Both the position numbers and the translations under genes were made by a program. Positions 54,952 to 64,000 of a stretch of DNA of 64,000 nt are shown piece after piece. The number at the start of each line of letters is the position of its first letter. Position 1 is the first letter of the stretch. The stretch comes from Tannerellaceae bacterium (GTDB lineage: Bacteria > Bacteroidota > Bacteroidia > Bacteroidales > Tannerellaceae). The DNA is taken from assembly GCA_021203545.1 (NCBI GenBank), contig JAJQAZ010000180.1, positions 1 to 64,000 on the forward strand. The letters run 5' to 3'. The notes under the pieces were generated by a model. The model worked only from the letters and a program-made list of their open reading frames with translations. It ran no database searches and was not told the origin of the DNA.

Positions 54952-57504
54952 TTAGAATGTTAGTTTCATCATGAAGCGGAAACCGTGTTTGGGGGTACCC
55001 GGGTGTTCCAGGTAGTTCAGACGGCGGGTGTAATCCAGACGGATGAAGTTGAAAATGTTTTCAACCCCCAGGCTGTATTCCATGTATGGTTTGCTGCCCA
55101 TGGCATATGAACCTTCCGGGAAATCAAACAGCGGTTTATCTTTGCTTATTAACGGATTGTTTTTATCTGTCAGGTTGCCATATAAACCACGGAACCCTAC
55201 AACTTCCCGCCATTTCAGTTTCTTTAATAAAGGTATCCGGTTGAATAAGGCTCCGTTCATGTAGTAGGTAACATCCCACGATGCATACTCATCGTTCAGG
55301 AACTCCATCGGTAGCATGTTGGTATACGATTCCGGATAGATTGAATAGGATATATTGGAGTTGGGTATTAGTAATAATGTATAGGGAACCGAATCCCAAA
55401 CTTTACCCGCTTTTCCGTAAATATCCAGATAACCGTAAGCCGAGAACCAGAAACGCTTCTGAATGCCAAACTCTGTCCGGTTGTAACTATAATCCGTACC
55501 AAATAAACCTTTTGAAGCAAGCGTATGGGTTAGGGTGAATACCGGTGCATCCAGTGTGATCGGATAACGGATATCACGTGTCTGATAGAACTTCTCGTTC
55601 GGGGCATACCGCAGGCGAAGTTCCAATTCTGTCATTTTATAGCTTTTCAGTGGCTCCATAGGAGTTTCATCCGGCGATACCGGGATAAATTCGGTATAGG
55701 GAGTTGAGTACTCTTTATAATTACGCAGTGTTGCATAGTAAGCAAATCCATTCCAACGTTCATGCGTATAAACCAATTGGGTTCTGCGCAGGTATGTTGC
55801 CCGGTCGTCCTTGTACCATTTCAGCGCAACAAAGATATTATCTTTGTTGGTAAAGGCATATTGTTGTCCAATCTGGTTAATATCATACATATGCTCTATC
55901 CGGATAGAATGTACGGGGAACTCTTTCCTGTAATTTGTTTTGGAAAGGAAAGAGTATTCGGCAAGAGCACTATATTTTAATTTTTCATCTTTTGTACCAT
56001 AGGCCATATACCCATCCAGGAAAAAGCGGTCGCTAAAATTCACCGTCGTTGTTCCTCCCACACGAATACGGTTACCTTCAATAGCATTCCAGCTATACAG
56101 TGTGTTCATAGGGCCAAACTCAAACTTACTTCTGCTTTTATCCTTATCCGTTTGTACATATCCGGATACCAGAATGGTCACAATCTTTTCAGTAACGTAG
56201 AATAGTGGAATGGAACGTAATCGCGCCATTAACCGCTCTACTCCGTTCGGGTTACGCCGCTGGGCTTCTTCAGGACGTACACTGATCCAGAATTCCTCCG
56301 GTTTTCGCATCGCATCGTCTACCAATATAGAGGGGGGACTCTCTTTGAATATAGACAGGTTATCCGGTGTATCAAAGGAGTGATTATTATATATGATCAA
56401 ACGCCTTGCATACATACCCTTCGATTTAGGAGTAAGTTTGAAGTCTACCTCAATATCGTCTTTTGTCATTATACGGGTACCATTTTCTGTGCGGATAAAG
56501 TTCTGCTCGATAGTCATATTATCCACAAAGTTGAGGTTGATATTTCGCGGAACATTCAGGACTGCCTTTTCAACAAAGAAGGTAGAATCAAGCGTTACAT
56601 ATAAATGTCCTGTAAATCCCCATGTTTCGGAATTAAAAGGAACAAACCCTAAATCTACTACCTGCCTGTTCTCGACAGTCAGTGTATCCAGCAGATAATA
56701 TTTATAGAAGTTAGGACCCTGTGTAGAAAGCGGACTTACAAAACGGTTCAGGAACAGAGGGATATCATTCTGGAAAATATTGACTTCCCGGAATACTTCT
56801 CCCAACAATTGGGCAATACCATCCCTTGAAAATATCTCGTCTACACCAACTGATTTATCTCCGTATACCAACCGCTTTTCGCTTTTCGGACTTTTTCTGT
56901 AGTAAACAGTTTCGAACCGTTCCTTTTCTGAAACCGGCAGGATCGTACGACCTACATCCAACGTATCAACGAATTCAGATAAAAAGTCAAATCGTCCCGG
57001 TTTAACCGAGTCGGGTCTGGCTTTAGGGGTGAAGTCGTTCATCGCAAAGATCATTTTTTCATAATGATCATACGTGAAATACTCTTCATTCCGGGGATCG
57101 TTACTGTTTCGTGAATTGATAACATTCCTTACAAAAGTCACTGCCGGATTGTCCCGCCGGGAGTATCTCTCCTTACCGGGCTTTATGATTACATCCGATA
57201 ACATAATGTTGGACGGAACTAACTTAACCTCTACTGTGCGTCCGGTAGTGAAACGCATTTTTTTCTCTTCGTATCCTAAATAGGAAACATGTAAGGTACG
57301 GACAGTTGAATTTGTAGTAATGATAAACTCTCCATAATCGTCGGTCTGGGCACCAATAGTAGTCCCTTCCAGTATCACGGATACGTAAGGCAGAGGCTCT
57401 CCGGAAATGGAATCAGTTACCACTCCGTGAATCGTCACATTCTGACTTTTCGCGATCCACCCCAATCCTATAAAAAGAAATATATAAACAATCTTATTTG
57501 CCAT
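54952..57504 (-). CDS. DUF5686 outer-membrane protein with carboxypeptidase-like domain
   Basis: This 850-aa protein has a signal peptide (MANKIVYIFLFIGLGWIAKSQ), a carboxypeptidase-D-regulatory-like beta domain (IHGVVTDSISGEPLPYVSVI to LGYEEKK, about 24-100) and a large DUF5686 barrel (about 115-850) ending RFMMKLTF. The start resembles SusC-type transporters, but there is no TonB box or plug, so it is not a TonB receptor. The role of the family is not settled. A TAGTTTTG -7 box (57535-57542) lies 30 bases upstream. Confidence 0.88.
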   Translation of the reverse strand: MANKIVYIFLFIGLGWIAKSQNVTIHGVVTDSISGEPLPYVSVILEGTTIGAQTDDYGEFIITTNSTVRTLHVSYLGYEEKKMRFTTGRTVEVKLVPSNIMLSDVIIKPGKERYSRRDNPAVTFVRNVINSRNSNDPRNEEYFTYDHYEKMIFAMNDFTPKARPDSVKPGRFDFLSEFVDTLDVGRTILPVSEKERFETVYYRKSPKSEKRLVYGDKSVGVDEIFSRDGIAQLLGEVFREVNIFQNDIPLFLNRFVSPLSTQGPNFYKYYLLDTLTVENRQVVDLGFVPFNSETWGFTGHLYVTLDSTFFVEKAVLNVPRNINLNFVDNMTIEQNFIRTENGTRIMTKDDIEVDFKLTPKSKGMYARRLIIYNNHSFDTPDNLSIFKESPPSILVDDAMRKPEEFWISVRPEEAQRRNPNGVERLMARLRSIPLFYVTEKIVTILVSGYVQTDKDKSRSKFEFGPMNTLYSWNAIEGNRIRVGGTTTVNFSDRFFLDGYMAYGTKDEKLKYSALAEYSFLSKTNYRKEFPVHSIRIEHMYDINQIGQQYAFTNKDNIFVALKWYKDDRATYLRRTQLVYTHERWNGFAYYATLRNYKEYSTPYTEFIPVSPDETPMEPLKSYKMTELELRLRYAPNEKFYQTRDIRYPITLDAPVFTLTHTLASKGLFGTDYSYNRTEFGIQKRFWFSAYGYLDIYGKAGKVWDSVPYTLLLIPNSNISYSIYPESYTNMLPMEFLNDEYASWDVTYYMNGALFNRIPLLKKLKWREVVGFRGLYGNLTDKNNPLISKDKPLFDFPEGSYAMGSKPYMEYSLGVENIFNFIRLDYTRRLNYLEHPGTPKHGFRFMMKLTF

Positions 57505-57744
57505 AAATTATTTTCCAGCAGGACATAAATGTCGCAAAACTACAAAACTTTGAGGATTTTAATAGTGCCTAAACGAAATCAACCTCTTCCGTTTAACTAC
57601 AATTTGCATAAAAACACATGCGTTAGCGGTCTGAAAAACACTACAAAAAGCCTCTTTTGTCTATGAATGATTATAATTAATACTATTAAACTCTCTGTTT
57701 GTAGACGTTTGACTATAGCGAAAGATTGTTTGAGTTTGGGTTAT

Positions 57745-58599
57745 TTAATAATTTGTGTTATCACTATCTGATCCAGGTCCGCTTATTTCTTCACTTTTAA
57801 GATATTGTCTCTCTTCAATTTCCTGTAATATTTTCATTTGTTGAATTCCGATTTGGTTTAGTTTTATCAGTCTTTCTTTTTGGTTAAGTCCTTCATTTAT
57901 AAAAACAGCATTTAGGTTTTCCATATTAGATAAACAGATCAGTTCATTGATTGTAGCATAGTCGCGGATATTACCCTTTTGTTCCGGATTCTGCTCCCGC
58001 CATTCTTTGGCAGTCATTCCAAAAAGGGCAACATTCAGTATATCTGCTTCACTTGCATAGATAACAGAAGTTTGTTTACTTGTTAATTTAACAGGGATGA
58101 GATTCTGTTTTATGGCATCTGTATGGATGTGGTAATTAATTTTAGAAAGTTCCCGTTTGGCGGACCAACCTATTTGTTTTTGTTCTTCCTCTTTCAGACG
58201 CTGGAACTCTTTGATGATGTACAGTTCAAACTCTACTGAAATCCAACTTGCGAACTTAAAAGCAATATCTTTATGAGCAAATGTTCCTCCATAGCGTCCG
58301 GATTTTGAGATAATGCCAATCGCATTTGTAGAGGTAATCCATTTTTGGGGAGATAACGTAAAAGCATTTAGACCTGCTTCTTTTCTAAACCTATCGAATT
58401 CGATAGGTTTAAAATCACCATTGTAAAGACTTTTCCAAATACCTAAATATTCAATTGTGTTCCTATTTCTCAACCAATTACATATAACAATAAATGTTTC
58501 ATGAGTTTTAAACTTTGCTATATCTGTCAGAGAGATATAATCTGTATTATTGATTTTAATAACGGTCACATTTGTGTTTTTTACAGTGATTTTTGCCAT
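57745..58599 (-). CDS. KilA-N domain protein
   Basis: This 284-aa protein has a KilA-N DNA-binding domain (about residues 15-125; YISLTDIAKFKTHETFIVICNWLRNRNTIEYL in part, then KWITSTNAIGIISKSGRYGGTFAHKDIAFKFASWIS in part). A helical C-terminus with no known domain follows. KilA-N proteins are usual in phages and large DNA viruses but also occur alone on Bacteroidetes chromosomes, as here. A TATTTTTG -7 box (58628-58635) precedes it. It is a single gene between DUF5686 and secA. The target is unknown. Confidence 0.85.
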   Translation of the reverse strand: MAKITVKNTNVTVIKINNTDYISLTDIAKFKTHETFIVICNWLRNRNTIEYLGIWKSLYNGDFKPIEFDRFRKEAGLNAFTLSPQKWITSTNAIGIISKSGRYGGTFAHKDIAFKFASWISVEFELYIIKEFQRLKEEEQKQIGWSAKRELSKINYHIHTDAIKQNLIPVKLTSKQTSVIYASEADILNVALFGMTAKEWREQNPEQKGNIRDYATINELICLSNMENLNAVFINEGLNQKERLIKLNQIGIQQMKILQEIEERQYLKSEEISGPGSDSDNTNY

Positions 58600-58689
58600 A
58601 GTAAATGATTTAGTGTTAGTGAATTCTCAAAAATAATAGATATAGGAATATAATCCAATAAAATCCAGTTTTTAATTAGTGCATAGCAT

Positions 58690-58727
58690 AAAAAAAGGAT
58701 GTGTCCGGTTTGAACACATCCTTTTTT
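58690..58727 (-). terminator. Terminator of secA
   Basis: The perfect stem GGATGTGT / ACACATCC (58697-58704, 58714-58721) is flanked by A6 and T6, so it can act in both directions. It lies 29 bases past the secA stop. Confidence 0.88.
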
Positions 58728-58755
58728 AATAATTATAACTTATTACTACCGGATC

Positions 58756-61700
58756 TTACAGGCCTTTACCGTGGCAGGCTTTGTATTTCTTGCCGCTGCC
58801 ACAGGGACAGGGTTCGTTGCGGCCTACCTTTTTCTCGGCAATGATCGGGGCTGTTTTTTGTGGCGGAGCAGTTTGTCCGTCAGGAATGCGGTTACCTGTG
58901 ATATCAGATTTCTCTGTACGGTATTTACTCATATCCTGGCGTTTTTCCTGTACAGCCCGTTGTACGGCAACTCGTCTGCCTTTTTCGTTTCCAGCATCTT
59001 CACGTACCGGGATCTGTCCACGCATCAGGATAGAGGCTGATTTCCGGTTCATGTTTTCTACCATGCCTTTGAACAGGTTGTACGATTCCAGTTTATAGAT
59101 CAATAACGGATCTTTATTCTCGTAGCTGGCATTCTGTACGGAATGACGCAGTTCGTCCATTTCACGAAGGTGCTCTTTCCATGATTCGTCGATGGTATGC
59201 AGGATAATGGATTTCTGGAACGCTTTTGCAATGGCTTTACTTTCGGTGTCGTATGCCTCTTTCAGATTGCAGGAGATGTTATACATCCGTTGTCCGTCAG
59301 TAATCGGGATCAGAATGTTTTCATACATGGCTCCCTGGTTCTCAAACACCTGTTTGATTACCGGGTTGGCAACCTGTACCATACGATCCATTCTGCGTTT
59401 GAAGGTTTCCAGTACATGGTCAAACAAGCTATCCTGTAACTCGTTGGCACGTTTGTCTTTGAATTCGTCTTCCGTAAACGGGCTTTCCATAGCGAATGTA
59501 CGGAACAGTTCCAGTTTAAATCCGTCGTAATCGGCAGGATCGGTAGTCTGTTCAATAATCGCGGTTACGTTATCATATAATGTATTCAACACATCCAGTC
59601 CGATACGCTCTCCCATCAACGCGTGGCGGCGGCGGGTGTATACAACCGAACGTTGCGAGTTCATCACATCATCATATTCAAGCAGGCGTTTACGGATACC
59701 GAAGTTGTTTTCTTCTACTTTTTTCTGTGCCCGTTCTACCGATTTGGTCAGCATGCTGTGTTGCAGTACGTCGCCCTCCTGGAATCCGAGTTTATCCATC
59801 ATACCGGATATCTTTTCGGAAGCAAACAGACGCATCAGGTCGTCTTCCAGCGAAACAAAGAACACAGATGAGCCCGGGTCTCCCTGACGTCCGGCACGAC
59901 CCCGTAACTGGCGGTCTACACGGCGGCTTTCGTGACGTTCGGTACCTATAATGGCCAAACCTCCGGCTGCTTTTACTTCCGGCGACAATTTAATGTCGGT
60001 TCCACGACCCGCCATGTTGGTTGCAATGGTTACCATTCCGGTCTGTCCAGCCTGTGCTACTACTTCTGCTTCCCGTTGATGCAATTTCGCATTCAATACA
60101 TTGTGAGAAATTTTACGCAGCGTAAGCATACGGCTTAACAGTTCGGATATTTCTACAGAGGTAGTACCTACCAGAACAGGACGTCCGGCTTCAACCAATT
60201 CGCTGATCTCCTGAATCACAGCATTGTATTTTTCCCGTTTGGTTTTATAGATACGGTCGTCCATATCTTTACGGGCAATCGGTCGGTTGGTAGGGATTAC
60301 TACCACATCCAGTTTATAGATGTCCCATAATTCACCAGCTTCTGTTTCGGCTGTACCAGTCATACCCGCCAGCTTGTGGTACATACGGAAATAGTTTTGC
60401 AGGGTGATCGTTGCAAATGTCTGGGTAGCAGCTTCTACTTTTACCCGTTCCTTTGCTTCGATTGCCTGATGTAAACCGTCTGAATAACGGCGTCCGTCCA
60501 TAATACGGCCGGTCTGCTCGTCCACGATCATCACCTTGTTGTCCATTACCACATACTCGTCATCTTTTTCAAAAAGAGTATAGGCTTTTAATAACTGGTT
60601 AATTGTATGTACCCGCTCACTCTTTACAGAGTAGTTGGCCAGCATTTCATCTTTTTTAGCCTGTTTCTCTTCGTCGGACAAATTCATATTATCCAATTCT
60701 GATAATTCAGCGGCAATATCCGGTAATACGAAGAAAGCAGGGTCGTCACTGTTTCCTGTCAGCAGGTCAATCCCTTTATCTGTCAGTTCAATGCTGTTAT
60801 GTTTCTCGTCAATCACATAATAAAGTTCGTCCGTTACAACATGCATGTTACGCATATTGTCGGCCATATACGTGTTTTCGGTTTTCAGCATTTGCGACTT
60901 AATACCCGGTTCACTCAGGTATTTAATCAATGGCTTATTTTTCGGATTTCCTTTGAAAGAACGGAACAGGGCCATATTACCCTCTTCTACCACTGCCGGG
61001 TCGTCGCTGGCCAGTTTTGCTTTTGCTTCGGTGAGTAATTTGGTTGTCAGATTCTTCTGGGCATTTACTACCACCTCTACATTCGGGCGGAACTGCTCAA
61101 AGAGTTGCTCCTCACCCCGTGGAATAGGTCCTGATATGATCAAAGGTGTACGCGCATCGTCAATCAATACCGAATCCACCTCATCCACAATCGAATAGTT
61201 ATGTTTGCGTTGTACCAGATCGTTCGGGCTGATAGCCATGTTATCGCGCAGATAGTCGAAACCAAACTCATTGTTGGTTCCAAAGGTAATATCCGCGTTG
61301 TACGCTTTCCGGCGTGCATCCGAATTGGGTTGATGTTTATCGATACAATCCACCGATAGCCCATGGAACATATACAACGGTCCCATCCATTCCGAGTCAC
61401 GCTTAGACAGGTAATCATTCACTGTTACCACATGCACACCGTTGCGGGTAAGGGCATTCAGGAAAACAGGCAGGGTGGCCACCAATGTTTTACCTTCCCC
61501 TGTAGCCATTTCGGCAATTTTCCCTTTATGCAGTACCACACCACCAATCAACTGTACATCATAATGTACCATATCCCATGTAATCTCGTTACCTCCGGCT
61601 ATCCAGTGGTTCTGATAGATCGCTTTTTCGCCATCAATACTTACGAAGTCATGTTTGGCTGCCAGTTCTCTGTCAAAATCGTTCGCCGTTACCACTATTT

Positions 61701-62076
61701 CGCCGTTTTGAGAGAAACGGCGGGCCGTATCTTTCATGATTGAGAAGGCTTCCGGCAGGCATTCATCCAGAATAACTTCCAGTTTATCCATGATCTCTTT
61801 TTCGATCTTGTCTACTTCGGCCCAGATTGCTTCTCTTTCTTCCAGTTCTTTATCATCTATGCCGTTGCGAAGTTCCTCCACGCGGGCACGTTCTGTTGCG
61901 ACATACTCCTGGATGCGTTGTTTCAGTTCATCCGTTTTTGCCCGTAATTCATCGTTTGTAAGCGACTCAATCGAAGGATACACCGCCTGTATTTTCTTTA
62001 CATACGGATTGATCTCCTTTAAGTCCTTTTGTGACTTGTTGCCAAACAACTTGCCAATAAATTCATTAAATCCCAT
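58756..62076 (-). CDS. secA: Preprotein translocase ATPase SecA
   Basis: SecA is the motor that pushes secretory proteins through SecYEG. The 1106-aa protein is longer than the E. coli form (901 aa) because of a Bacteroidetes insertion of about 100-150 residues in the nucleotide-binding region (around 330-470). Walker [18 protein letters not shown] (Walker [14 protein letters not shown]), DTATEIHxxAGRGTDI-type helicase motifs ([15 protein letters not shown]) and [12 protein letters not shown] are present. It ends in the zinc-binding SEC-C motif ([19 protein letters not shown]). A hairpin repeat separates it from the upstream phosphatase-like gene. Confidence 0.98.
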   Translation of the reverse strand: MGFNEFIGKLFGNKSQKDLKEINPYVKKIQAVYPSIESLTNDELRAKTDELKQRIQEYVATERARVEELRNGIDDKELEEREAIWAEVDKIEKEIMDKLEVILDECLPEAFSIMKDTARRFSQNGEIVVTANDFDRELAAKHDFVSIDGEKAIYQNHWIAGGNEITWDMVHYDVQLIGGVVLHKGKIAEMATGEGKTLVATLPVFLNALTRNGVHVVTVNDYLSKRDSEWMGPLYMFHGLSVDCIDKHQPNSDARRKAYNADITFGTNNEFGFDYLRDNMAISPNDLVQRKHNYSIVDEVDSVLIDDARTPLIISGPIPRGEEQLFEQFRPNVEVVVNAQKNLTTKLLTEAKAKLASDDPAVVEEGNMALFRSFKGNPKNKPLIKYLSEPGIKSQMLKTENTYMADNMRNMHVVTDELYYVIDEKHNSIELTDKGIDLLTGNSDDPAFFVLPDIAAELSELDNMNLSDEEKQAKKDEMLANYSVKSERVHTINQLLKAYTLFEKDDEYVVMDNKVMIVDEQTGRIMDGRRYSDGLHQAIEAKERVKVEAATQTFATITLQNYFRMYHKLAGMTGTAETEAGELWDIYKLDVVVIPTNRPIARKDMDDRIYKTKREKYNAVIQEISELVEAGRPVLVGTTSVEISELLSRMLTLRKISHNVLNAKLHQREAEVVAQAGQTGMVTIATNMAGRGTDIKLSPEVKAAGGLAIIGTERHESRRVDRQLRGRAGRQGDPGSSVFFVSLEDDLMRLFASEKISGMMDKLGFQEGDVLQHSMLTKSVERAQKKVEENNFGIRKRLLEYDDVMNSQRSVVYTRRRHALMGERIGLDVLNTLYDNVTAIIEQTTDPADYDGFKLELFRTFAMESPFTEDEFKDKRANELQDSLFDHVLETFKRRMDRMVQVANPVIKQVFENQGAMYENILIPITDGQRMYNISCNLKEAYDTESKAIAKAFQKSIILHTIDESWKEHLREMDELRHSVQNASYENKDPLLIYKLESYNLFKGMVENMNRKSASILMRGQIPVREDAGNEKGRRVAVQRAVQEKRQDMSKYRTEKSDITGNRIPDGQTAPPQKTAPIIAEKKVGRNEPCPCGSGKKYKACHGKGL

Positions 62077-62093
62077 GATATATATATTATTAA

Positions 62094-62215
62094 TTTTTTT
62101 TAGTAGTTATCAGCCACTTCGTGGCTTAGTAGTCAGCTCACTTTGTTCGCGGTAGTCATCACTCGCTTTGCTCGTTAGTAGTTAAGTAGAATATATTCTT
62201 ACTTCTTGACTACTT
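62094..62215. repeat. Hairpin repeat upstream of secA, copy 5 of the family
   Basis: The block has TAGTAGTTATCAGCCACTTC, GTGGCTTAGTAGTCAGC, ATCACTCGCTTTGCTCGTTA and GTAGTTAAGTAG, closed by TTCTTACTTCTTGACTAC. Only the left arm is complete, with the mirror arm short. It lies between secA and the pseudophosphatase gene. Confidence 0.7.
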
Positions 62216-63793
62216 TTTTGTCAATTCCGGTAACGGAAGGTTCTGACAGGCATTTGGTGGCCTGATTCTCAGTATATACGTGATGGTTGGAGCCACTTCG
62301 GTGGCTTTCACTTCCCTGTAGATGTGTTGTGGTTTTAATCCGTTACCCATGAATACAAGGGGAGTAAGTACCGCGTTGTGCCTTATTAATTTAGGTTTTT
62401 CCTTCGGATTATCGTTGTTTATTTTCCAGCCCGGTTGAAGTTCTATTACCAGATCACCCCTATTCAGCAGATGGGTTCCGTTATATAGATTTTCATTGGC
62501 TTCATTCCAGTTTCCCGTCCGTAAAGCATATTCGGTAGTAACCTGTTGTACACCACTGAATTCGGCTACAAACTCGGCCGCTTTTTTCTGTATCTCTTCC
62601 AGATCTAGTTTATCTTCTTCAATCTGTTTCCGGTTCAGGTATATCTGACCGTTGTAATATCCTTTTACCCAACTTTTCTGTCCATACAGAGCCATCAGGT
62701 ACATATTCAGTAAGGCTTCACACCGTTTGGGGTGGAAATCTCCCCGGTTCAGCATCCAACCGTCGGCATACTCTTCTATGCTACTGTAGTATCCGCTTCC
62801 GGTAAAGACAATTAATGTCTGGTTGAGGCCTATCTTCTTGTCAATTGCATCAAACAGTTCTTCCAGATTCTTATCTAACTGATAATATAAATCCTGTATT
62901 TCGGGCGTATACTCTTTCTCCATTAAATCCAGGAAGTTACCTCCGTAATAGGTGATAGAGAGCATATCCGGACAACTCCGGGTACCAAAGGCCGCGTATT
63001 CAATAAACTGTAAGGCCAGCCTGTTGATCTCTTTATTGATAAAAGGAGACGTTTTCAGTTTCGGGAAACAGTCAATTGTACGTTCGTTGAATGTATATTT
63101 GAATGGAATTTCGTCCATTACATAGGGAAATGCATTATACCTATCCAACGGCAGGGCGGGTGTCCACACCATTTGATCCAGGCGTGCCGAAAGCGATTCC
63201 GGCCCATTGTTGTAACGGTCTACATACCATGGAATGCCTTTGTAGAAAGTCGTGGTAGCCCACTTGCCATTCAGATTATCCAACCAGAAAGCACCATTAG
63301 CAGCATGTCCGGCAGAAATAATAGCGGCTTCCGCATCCGGTGCGATTGCATAGATGTCACTTCTTCCTTTAGATGCTATTTTCAATTCGTCCCCAATGGT
63401 AGATACCATCAGGTTTTTGGGAGAATAGTTGTCTTTTGTATAATTTCCCAGATAAGCCGGGTCGTTTAGAATAGAAATTTCCTGCCTGCGGTCAAAATCG
63501 TACGTCTTATTTCCGGTAATTCCATTCAGATTCGGATTACTTCCGGTATACAGAGCAGCGAAGGCGCTTGCCTGGTCTATGTTTGAAAATTCGAAACGGA
63601 TATTATTATATACCACACCCTGATTGAAAATCCGTTTGAATCCTTTTTCTCCGAATGTGTTCTGGAAATAGTCAATATAGTCGCCTCTTAACTGGTCTAC
63701 CGTTATACATACCACCAGTTTGGGAACATTTTCCTGTGCTCCTATAGTGATAACGGAAAGAATCGCAATCAGCGAGGTTGATAATCTTCTCAT
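62210..63793 (-). CDS. Alkaline-phosphatase-superfamily protein lacking the catalytic residues
   Basis: This 527-aa exported protein (signal peptide MRRLSTSLIAILSVITIGAQ) has the phosphatase fold of PafA-type proteins: VVCITVDQLRGDYIDYF, then ALYTGSNPNLNGITGN. In active members the nucleophile Thr precedes GHASIYTG; here the matching stretch is NIDQASAFAALYTG, with no Thr or His. The TADHG-type metal motif reads FTGSGYYS and the D-x-x-x-H site reads YYGGNFLDL. All are lost together, so this is probably a pseudoenzyme. The start (63793) overlaps the upstream gene by 4 bases (ATGA). It sits upstream of secA. Confidence 0.8.
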   Translation of the reverse strand: MRRLSTSLIAILSVITIGAQENVPKLVVCITVDQLRGDYIDYFQNTFGEKGFKRIFNQGVVYNNIRFEFSNIDQASAFAALYTGSNPNLNGITGNKTYDFDRRQEISILNDPAYLGNYTKDNYSPKNLMVSTIGDELKIASKGRSDIYAIAPDAEAAIISAGHAANGAFWLDNLNGKWATTTFYKGIPWYVDRYNNGPESLSARLDQMVWTPALPLDRYNAFPYVMDEIPFKYTFNERTIDCFPKLKTSPFINKEINRLALQFIEYAAFGTRSCPDMLSITYYGGNFLDLMEKEYTPEIQDLYYQLDKNLEELFDAIDKKIGLNQTLIVFTGSGYYSSIEEYADGWMLNRGDFHPKRCEALLNMYLMALYGQKSWVKGYYNGQIYLNRKQIEEDKLDLEEIQKKAAEFVAEFSGVQQVTTEYALRTGNWNEANENLYNGTHLLNRGDLVIELQPGWKINNDNPKEKPKLIRHNAVLTPLVFMGNGLKPQHIYREVKATEVAPTITYILRIRPPNACQNLPLPELTKK

Positions 63794-64000
63794 TCTGCTC
63801 TTAATTTGTATCTGCAAACACCGGTTCCGGAACGTAACCATAAAATTCCTACCAGTGGTATAAAAGCCGCATTCATATGTTGAGGAATGAAATACCACCC
63901 CAGCAGCATCAGTGAAAGCGCAGCAAAGTTAATAAAATGATAATAATATGCTGCCTTTCTCCACTTTTTAACTACAAAAAGCATGCCACCCAACAAATGT
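63790..64000 (-). CDS. Small membrane protein, cut by the window edge
   Basis: The frame runs open to the right edge, so the start is missing. About 70 residues are visible: a polar VVKKWRKAAYYY stretch and two hydrophobic helices (HFINFAALSLMLLGWYFI and AAFIPLVGILWL). It ends by overlapping the pseudophosphatase start by 4 bases, so they form an operon. I cannot name the family. Confidence 0.6.
   Translation of the reverse strand, partial: HLLGGMLFVVKKWRKAAYYYHFINFAALSLMLLGWYFIPQHMNAAFIPLVGILWLRSGTGVCRYKLRAE

Noticed and set aside
54952-57504. TonB-dependent receptor
   Set aside because: The carboxypeptidase-like start is shared with SusC proteins, but there is no TonB box or plug domain and the body matches DUF5686.
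48472-58599. Prophage remnant suggested by the ORF6N and KilA-N genes
   Set aside because: The two genes are 9 kb apart among host genes, with no integrase, capsid, tail or attachment repeats, and such genes occur singly in Bacteroidetes chromosomes.

Overview
The window looks like a chromosomal segment of a Bacteroidales bacterium, most like Parabacteroides or a close relative. The signs are TAnnTTTG (-7) and TTG (-33) promoters, very few Shine-Dalgarno sites, a SusC/SusD pair with its own ECF sigma and FecR anti-sigma, a Rho factor with a long disordered insert, LytS/LytTR signalling, and large SecA and DUF5686 proteins. Housekeeping and accessory genes are interleaved, and there is no prophage, integron or CRISPR array. 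Family names are my recognition from sequence; no search was run.

Layout. 0-5.5 kb: two divergent small HTH regulators, a DcuB C4-dicarboxylate carrier, a nucleotidyltransferase-fold protein, a PAS-LuxR regulator and a Fic protein. 5.6-13.5 kb: tRNA-Pro, aspS, a Nif3 / zinc-ribbon pair, tilS and rho. 13.5-22.3 kb: a secreted sialate-type O-acetylesterase, fhs (frameshifted), a cyclophilin lipoprotein, a LytTR two-component pair (kinase frameshifted), a small antitoxin-like protein, an outer-membrane barrel and an AraC regulator. 22.3-27.6 kb: a his operon hisG-GNAT-hisD-hisC-hisB on the minus strand, preceded by a histidine-rich leader peptide and attenuator; hisG has no ATG, GTG or TTG at its conserved start. 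27.6-36.4 kb: a lipoprotein, a 1-kb repeat-filled gap, a GH92 alpha-mannosidase, a YbaK deacylase, Tex, and an ABC importer whose permease and ATPase are one polypeptide. 36.4-43.9 kb: two tandem small-RNA-like units, then (in transcription order sigma, FecR, SusC, SusD) a nutrient-uptake locus. 44-64 kb: phosphohexomutase, an OmpH-like protein, PepD, ORF6N and KilA-N proteins, a secreted EEP-fold hydrolase with an M23 peptidase, a metallopeptidase-propeller-barrel protein, DUF5686, SecA and a degenerate alkaline-phosphatase-fold protein.

Three themes stand out. First, regulatory RNA: a his attenuator, and two near-identical minus-strand RNA units with textbook promoters, a 37-nt identical core antisense to a SusC-type start region, and covarying terminator stems. 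Second, intergenic repeats: at least five hairpin elements of one TAGTAGTTATCACTCGCTT-type family, several other inverted-repeat families, a MITE-like element with 9-bp flanking repeats, and a 22-bp periodic ACTACGAG array. Third, at least seven single-base length differences, most in homopolymer runs, break otherwise full-length genes (fhs, lytS-like, GH92, ybaK, ABC binding protein, probably others). In the two-site genes the two shifts cancel exactly, so sequence error is the simplest reading, although slippage or real decay cannot be excluded.
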